Positions 5,838-9,429 of a DNA stretch of 9,429 nt are shown in pieces. The stretch is from positions 19,317 through 28,745 of the forward strand of contig DCWO01000107.1 in NCBI GenBank assembly GCA_002328865.1, written 5' to 3'. Under the pieces are notes generated by a model. That model worked only from the letters and a program-made list of their open reading frames with translations, ran no database searches and had not been told where the DNA came from. The position numbers were made by a program, and so were the translations under genes. How positions within the stretch are numbered: the first letter of the stretch is position 1; the number at the start of each line of letters is the position of its first letter. The DNA comes from Dehalococcoidia bacterium UBA2160. Its GTDB lineage: Bacteria > Chloroflexota > Dehalococcoidia > Lucifugimonadales > UBA1123.

Positions 5838-6476
5838 CTGAGTTGCCCGCTGTGTTTTGCGACGAGCGCCGCCCAGATCCACCGCTCGGAAGACCGCCAC
5901 GGCGTACGGGAGTTCTGGCTCTGCGCGGTGTGCGACCTGGCGTTCGTCCCCAAGCCATTCCACCTGGACTTGGAGTCCGAACGCGAACGCTACCTGATGC
6001 ACGAGAACGATCCCGACGACCCGCGATACCGAGCGTTCCTGGCGCAGCTTTGGACCGTCCTCAAGCCGTTGCTTCGCCCGGGCTCCAACGGCCTCGACTA
6101 CGGCTCCGGTCCCGGTCCCGCGTTGGTGGCGATGGCTCGGGAGGACGGCTTTGAAATGACCGCCTACGACCCGCACTTCGCCCCCAACGTCTCGAGTCTC
6201 GACCGGACCTACGATTTCGTCACATGCACCGAAACCGCCGAGCACTTCGCCTCGCCCGCCGAAGAGTTCGCTCGACTCACCGGCCTGCTCGAACCCGACG
6301 GCATCCTCGGCGTCATGACGTCGATGCTCGACGACCGCTCCGCGTTCCCCTCGTGGCACTACCTCCGAGACCCCACCCACCTGGCGTTCTACAGCTCGAC
6401 CACAATGCTATGGATCGCGGAGCGACATGGACGCCACATATCGTTCCCAACGGGGAACGTCGCGGTTTTCACCTAA
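5838..6476 (+). CDS. Zinc-ribbon class I SAM-dependent methyltransferase, start abnormal
   Basis: The frame encodes an N-terminal zinc ribbon, SCPLCFA (from 5841) paired with CAVCDLAFVP (from 5922), then a Rossmann methyltransferase: GLDYGSGPGPAL is the SAM-binding motif I (about 6090-6125), followed by AYDPHFAP, YDFVTCTETAEHF (post-I and motif II region), a GILGVMTSML strand, and the typical end HYLRDPTHLAFYSS plus GNVAVF. This is a recognisable family of about 210 residues beginning just before the first CPLC. No ATG, GTG or TTG lies in frame between the upstream TGA (5796-5798) and the first ribbon. The ATG at 5798 is in another frame and stops after seven codons. CTG 5838 is given only as a placeholder. 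GTG 5928 would cut off half the zinc ribbon. The gene may be frameshifted at its 5' end or use a rare start. Its substrate is unknown. Confidence 0.7.
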   Translation: MSCPLCFATSAAQIHRSEDRHGVREFWLCAVCDLAFVPKPFHLDLESERERYLMHENDPDDPRYRAFLAQLWTVLKPLLRPGSNGLDYGSGPGPALVAMAREDGFEMTAYDPHFAPNVSSLDRTYDFVTCTETAEHFASPAEEFARLTGLLEPDGILGVMTSMLDDRSAFPSWHYLRDPTHLAFYSSTTMLWIAERHGRHISFPTGNVAVFT

Positions 6477-6559
6477 AAGGGCGCGAAGGGACGAGAAGGA
6501 CTGATGCGTCAGGATTACGAGCTTTTTTTGGCCTGATCGATGGCAGCGTAAGTCGAACA

Positions 6560-6568
6560 TGGTAGAAT
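6560..6568 (+). promoter_or_regulatory. Possible extended -10 element before the serine hydrolase gene
   Basis: TGGTAGAAT (6560-6568) fits an extended -10 box (TGn plus TAGAAT, 5 of 6). There is no good -35 at 16-18 bases upstream. It lies 54 bases before the start codon at 6623. The run of seven T at 6523-6529 lies upstream without a real stem. Confidence 0.35.
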
Positions 6569-6622
6569 CCGCCCGACGGAATCGGCTAGCCGGACGGCTC
6601 TCGACCTTGGGGAGGACGAACC

Positions 6623-7738
6623 ATGCAGCGCGCGACCGCAAACGCAACTGAAATCGACGGCTTGAGCTTCCCGGAGGCAGGGGACGGTTGGCCGTCTCTG
6701 TCGCCGGAGGATGCGCGGATCGATGCAGATGGATTGGCTGAGGCCATCGCATTCTCCCAGGATCCGGCCAACGCTGGCTATCCACCCGATCTGGGCGAAC
6801 ATCTGGCCGCGACCCACGGCGCCAAACGCCACGACGACGGGTTGATCATCGGCCCGACTAAGACTCACGGGCCGGTCACCGGCGTCGTGCTGCGAAACGG
6901 CTGCCTTGTGGCTGAGTGGGGTGACCCTCACAGGGTGGACATGACGTTCAGCGTGACGAAGAGCTTTCTGTCGTCGGTCGCCGGTTTGGCCTGGCAGGCG
7001 GGGTTGATCCGCGACGTCCACGACCGTGTGGCCGATTACGTTGACGACGGCGGATTCGACTCCGAGCACAACCGCCGCATCACATGGGACATGATGCTGA
7101 GGCAGATCAACGAGTGGGACGGCTCGATGTGGGGCAAGCACTACTCGGCGGGGAACCCGAACGACGTGATCAGGCTTGCCACGGACCCCGGGACCGTCTA
7201 CGAATACAACGACGCCCGCGTGAACCGGCTCGCGCTGGCGCTGCTGCGGGTTTGGCGCCGGCCATTGCCCGAGGTGCTGAAGGAGTACGTGATGGACCCG
7301 ATCGGGGCGTCGGACACCTGGCGGTGGAACGGATACCGAAACTCGTACGTGATGATCGACGGGAAACGGATGCAATCGGTCAGCGGGGGAGGGCACTGGG
7401 GCGGGGGCATGTGGATCAACGCTCGAGACCAGGCCCGATTCGGACTCATGAGCCTGGCAGGAGGCAAGTGGAGCAACTCGACGATCCTGCCGGACGAGTG
7501 GGTGAAGATGGCCAAGACGCCAACCGAACTCAGGCCGACCTACGGGTTCATGAACTGGATGTTGAACACCGACCGCGCCTTGATGCCGAATGCGCCGGAC
7601 GACGCGTTCTACCACTCAGGCGCCGGAGCGAACCGTGTACTGGCCGTGCCGTCTCTGGGACTGGTCGCCGTGTTGAGGTGGGTCGGCCCTGACCGCTGCA
7701 ACGGGTTCGTGGACCGGCTGCTGAACGCGGTGCGCTAG
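6623..7738 (+). CDS. Serine hydrolase, class C beta-lactamase/NylB-like
   Basis: A 371-residue member of the beta-lactamase-fold serine hydrolases, which include class C beta-lactamases, carboxylesterases and 6-aminohexanoate-dimer hydrolase (NylB). Seen: the SxxK nucleophile motif S110-V-T-K113 in TFSVTKSF, a YEYND segment (193-197) where the catalytic Tyr motif lies, with Y195-N-D in place of the usual Y-x-N, a glycine-rich SGGGHWGGGMWI stretch, and YHSGAG (H331 on) as the third active-site motif. The positions of S110 and K113 are close to those known for NylB (112 and 115). There is no signal peptide, so it is probably cytoplasmic and not a true antibiotic resistance enzyme. A good ribosome site (GGGGAGGA, 6 bases) sets the start at 6623. 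It stands alone and converges with the aldolase gene downstream. The substrate is probably an ester or amide, but unknown. Confidence 0.85.
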   Translation: MQRATANATEIDGLSFPEAGDGWPSLSPEDARIDADGLAEAIAFSQDPANAGYPPDLGEHLAATHGAKRHDDGLIIGPTKTHGPVTGVVLRNGCLVAEWGDPHRVDMTFSVTKSFLSSVAGLAWQAGLIRDVHDRVADYVDDGGFDSEHNRRITWDMMLRQINEWDGSMWGKHYSAGNPNDVIRLATDPGTVYEYNDARVNRLALALLRVWRRPLPEVLKEYVMDPIGASDTWRWNGYRNSYVMIDGKRMQSVSGGGHWGGGMWINARDQARFGLMSLAGGKWSNSTILPDEWVKMAKTPTELRPTYGFMNWMLNTDRALMPNAPDDAFYHSGAGANRVLAVPSLGLVAVLRWVGPDRCNGFVDRLLNAVR

Positions 7739-7793
7739 TAGCGTTAATCACAAGCCTGATGCAAAAATCGCGCCTTGAAGGTATGCGGGCATG

Positions 7794-7818
7794 TGGTTCG
7801 ACAGGCTCACCACGAACG
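7794..7818. repeat. REP-like palindromic element
   Basis: GTTCG (7796-7800) and CGAAC (7813-7817) flank ACAGGCTCACCA. This closely matches a short GTTCGACAGGCTCACCACGAAC-type palindrome that I recall as widely scattered between genes in many bacterial genomes. It sits in the 154-base spacer between convergent genes, as REP-like elements usually do. Only this one copy is in the window. An A-run follows on the plus strand, so it is not a plus-strand terminator. Confidence 0.55.
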
Positions 7819-7892
7819 AAAAAAACACTACACCGTTCGCCGATCGCTGTCGCCAATCCTCCCGGTCGTCTGACGAATCGCAGAACCAAGCG

Positions 7893-8687
7893 CTACCCGG
7901 TCCTCCCCACGGCCTGATGGATGGTCTGAACTGCGTTGCTCATCTCTCTCATCAGAAGGGCGGGCGGGGGCGGGGCCACGTGCGTGTAGCCGACGCCGAG
8001 GTCCAGCAACTCCTGCGCGCCGAGGGGGAACGCCGGGTGGTTCATTGGGATCTGCAACTTGGCTTTTCCTACCCGCTTGACGGTTTCCGCGATCTCTTCG
8101 ACCTGAGCGCGCAATCGGGGGTCCGCCGGGTCCGTTACGCCCAGCGTCTGGGACAGGTCCGTCGGGCCGAGCGCCACGAGATCGACGCCGTCCAGTGCCG
8201 CAATGTCCTCGATCTCCGAGATCGCGTGGGCGTCCTCGGCCATGACGGACAGCAGTATCTCTTCGTTCGAGGTTCTGACGTGGTCAGTCCAGCTCACCGT
8301 GCCGAACCGGGCTGCTCGGGTGCCGCCCGCGCCGCCTCTGTCTCCGACAGGGGGATACCGCGCCGCGGCGACAGCCTGCCTCGCTCCGTGAACGCCGTCG
8401 ACGTGGGGGATGATGATGCCCTGCGCTCCCATGTCCAACAACCTGAGAATGAGTTTCTCGTCGTTGTCTGGGACCCGAACCATCGGGGTGATCCCGACAA
8501 GATCGGCGGCCACGATCATCCGTTCGATCAAGCCGAGCTCAAATGCGGTGTGCTCCATGTCGATGAACGCGGCGTCGAAGCCGGCCAGGCCGATGATCTC
8601 GACCACCTGAGGGTCGGCCAGGCTCACGTAGGTCCCGAGCGCGAGCTGCCCTTCTCGCATCAGTTTCTTTACACGGTTGGTCTGCAT
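7893..8687 (-). CDS. HpcH/HpaI aldolase family protein
   Basis: A 264-residue class II pyruvate aldolase of the HpcH/HpaI family (citrate lyase beta-like fold). Known members cleave 2-keto-3-deoxy or 4-hydroxy-2-oxo acids to pyruvate plus an aldehyde with a divalent metal. Seen: FIDMEHTAFE (D43, E45, H46 of the active site), MVRVP with the catalytic Arg R71, GAQGIIIPHV (87-96), the GGTRAARFG loop (121-129), metal ligand E151 in VMAED, and GPTDLSQTLG with the second ligand D177. The length is typical (250-270). I chose ATG 8687 because AGGAG lies 7 bases upstream and a promoter at 8719-8747 falls inside the 32-residue extension that the ATG at 8783 would add. It is a single-gene unit. The exact substrate (RhmA-, HpaI- or GarL-type) cannot be read from the sequence. 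Confidence 0.9.
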   Translation of the reverse strand: MQTNRVKKLMREGQLALGTYVSLADPQVVEIIGLAGFDAAFIDMEHTAFELGLIERMIVAADLVGITPMVRVPDNDEKLILRLLDMGAQGIIIPHVDGVHGARQAVAAARYPPVGDRGGAGGTRAARFGTVSWTDHVRTSNEEILLSVMAEDAHAISEIEDIAALDGVDLVALGPTDLSQTLGVTDPADPRLRAQVEEIAETVKRVGKAKLQIPMNHPAFPLGAQELLDLGVGYTHVAPPPPALLMREMSNAVQTIHQAVGRTG

Positions 8688-8718
8688 GCAACTGCTCCTG
8701 ATAGCCGGATTCGCAGCG

Positions 8719-8747
8719 AGTGTATCGGGGTCGCGACAGCCAGTCAA
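8719..8747 (-). promoter_or_regulatory. Minus-strand sigma70-type promoter of the aldolase gene
   Basis: On the minus strand, TTGACT (8747-8742) is followed after 17 bases by TACACT (8724-8719). Transcription would start near 8712, giving a leader of about 25 bases with the ribosome site AGGAG at 8699-8695. This arrangement fixes the aldolase start at 8687. Confidence 0.65.
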
Positions 8748-9145
8748 CGGCGCTGCCAGATGGGCAGTGGGCGAGTGCGGCAACGGCCACCCGATCGATC
8801 AAAGCTGGGTCGCTGGTGTCGCCGCCAGGGGCCGTTTGAGCCTGGATTTCCCGGTTGGCCATATTTCGAGTTAGGGTACTTGCCTGGTTTGGAAGCATCG
8901 CGCCGTATCAATGGCAATATCCGCTTCGGCGCAATACAATACACCTATGCGTGAAAGTTTCTGTTTTTAATCGCGTTTTCAATTCGGAATCGTAAAGGGC
9001 ATGCGATATGCGACAGAATACCACTTCAGAAGTCGCTCACACAATCGAAGTTAACTCAGCAAGTGACGTCAGTGCAAGGCCCAGAATCTATTCAAGATGT
9101 ATCGGTTCACAACCTTCAGGATTGGTTGAGACTGGAGAGCAACTC
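8748..9145. other. Divergent intergenic region and leader of the partial methyltransferase gene
   Basis: No convincing gene is seen. The half next to the aldolase promoter is GC-rich; from about 8935 the DNA becomes visibly more AT-rich. An ATG at 9008 is in frame with the methyltransferase at 9146 and would add 46 residues, with a weak AAGGG site upstream. That stretch does not resemble the family, so I treat it as leader. A second ATG at 9001 opens a 17-codon reading frame that ends at 9054 and has nothing to support it. Confidence 0.5.
8911..8940 (+). promoter_or_regulatory. Possible plus-strand promoter upstream of the partial methyltransferase
   Basis: ATGGCA (8911-8916), 18 bases, then TACAAT (8935-8940): a 4-of-6 -35 and a 5-of-6 -10. 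It would give a leader of about 200 bases before ATG 9146. The match is only fair. Confidence 0.3.
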
Positions 9146-9429
9146 ATGACCAATTTCAACAACCAAGAAGCGGAAGACTTCGCGGAGAAAACACTGACGA
9201 TGCTCAATGGAGCTATGCTTGGTATTATGATGAGCATTGGACATCGCACTAATCTGTTCGAAACTATGGCCCATATGGAAGCATCAACCAGCCAGGAGAT
9301 CGCAGAAACAGCAGGATTGAATGAGAGATATGTCCGCGAATGGTTATCAGCAATGGCATCGGGCGGTGTTGTCGAATACAACGTGGTTGGTCACGTGTTT
9401 CAGTTGCCGGTCACGTCCCGTCAAGTGGT
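9146..9429 (+). CDS. Rv2258c-type winged-helix/SAM methyltransferase, N-terminal part (cut by window end)
   Basis: The first 94 codons of a gene that runs off the window. The protein begins MTNFNNQEAEDFAEKTLTML, then MSIGHRTNLFETMA, TSQEIAETAGLNERYVREWL and MASGGVVEY. This is the N-terminal winged-helix domain typical of a family of class I SAM-dependent methyltransferases resembling mycobacterial Rv2258c, in which the helix-turn-helix-like domain precedes the Rossmann fold. The catalytic domain lies outside the window, so activity cannot be judged. The start has GGAGAG 6 bases upstream. Codon choice (many GCA, ACA, AAT, AGA, TTG) is more A/T-rich than in the neighbouring genes, which suggests a different origin. 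It is divergent from the aldolase gene, with no sign of a shared function. Confidence 0.85.
   Translation, partial: MTNFNNQEAEDFAEKTLTMLNGAMLGIMMSIGHRTNLFETMAHMEASTSQEIAETAGLNERYVREWLSAMASGGVVEYNVVGHVFQLPVTSRQV

Noticed and set aside
6501..6529. Possible terminator after the methyltransferase (CTGA-TGCG-TCAG plus a run of seven T)
   Set aside because: The stem is only 4 bp and ends 10 bases before the T-run, too weak to call an intrinsic terminator.
6515..7615. Minus-strand open frame (366 codons) opposite the serine hydrolase
   Set aside because: It is antisense to a protein with a full SxxK active site and contains repetitive His/Arg/Val-rich shadow sequence.
7791..8954. Long plus-strand open frame (387 codons) opposite the aldolase gene
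   Set aside because: It is the antisense shadow of a clear HpcH/HpaI aldolase that has its own promoter and ribosome site; the translation shows no family motif.
9088..9381. Minus-strand frame of 97 codons at the right end
   Set aside because: It is antisense to the methyltransferase N-terminal domain, which matches a known family.

Overview
This window looks like a stretch of a GC-rich bacterial chromosome. The mix of a MetF-like C1 reductase, an ETF pair, an HpcH/HpaI aldolase, a NylB/class C beta-lactamase-type serine hydrolase and a sulfatase-family relic recalls marine or soil Chloroflexota (SAR202/Dehalococcoidia-like) genomes. That placement is an inference from gene content and protein style only, because no rRNA or marker gene is present. 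I see no tRNA, rRNA, CRISPR array, transposase or phage gene.

Layout. (1) 1-1945 is read from the minus strand: a MetF-like flavoprotein (97-972), a strong intrinsic terminator (1171-1208), a two-zinc-ribbon small protein (1233-1652) and a doubtful second CxxC ORF overlapping it (1577-1945). A good minus-strand sigma70-type promoter lies at 2082-2110. (2) 1946-2403 is a non-coding, partly AT-rich stretch. (3) 2404-3028 is a decayed sulfatase-superfamily gene: its start codon, ribosome binding site and C-terminus are recognisable, but it has several frameshifts and most of the middle is gone. (4) 3044-6476 is a plus-strand operon-like run: a near-consensus promoter, etfB, etfA, a 145-residue protein of unknown function, a HesB/IscA-fold protein without the usual cysteines, and a zinc-ribbon SAM methyltransferase whose start is abnormal. 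(5) 6623-7738 is a serine hydrolase. (6) 7738-7893 is a convergent spacer with a REP-like palindrome. (7) 7893-8687 (minus) is an HpcH/HpaI aldolase with its own promoter. (8) 8688-9145 is a divergent intergenic region. (9) 9146 to the window end is the start of an Rv2258c-type winged-helix methyltransferase, written in more A/T-rich codons than its neighbours.

How the genes may work together. EtfA and EtfB should form the FAD/AMP-containing electron carrier that takes electrons from acyl-CoA or other flavin dehydrogenases. The next two genes sit within about 25 bases of one another, so an accessory or Fe-S-related role is possible but not shown. The flanking aldolase, hydrolase, MetF-like protein and sulfatase relic fit a heterotrophic catabolic background rather than one pathway.

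I do not see a convincing new multi-gene system. The most useful leads are the methyltransferase with no start codon, which is separated from the HesB-like gene only by an in-frame TGA; the reconstructable sulfatase relic next to an intact etf promoter; the Glu-to-Asp change at the catalytic position of the MetF-like protein; and the uncharacterised third gene of the etf operon.
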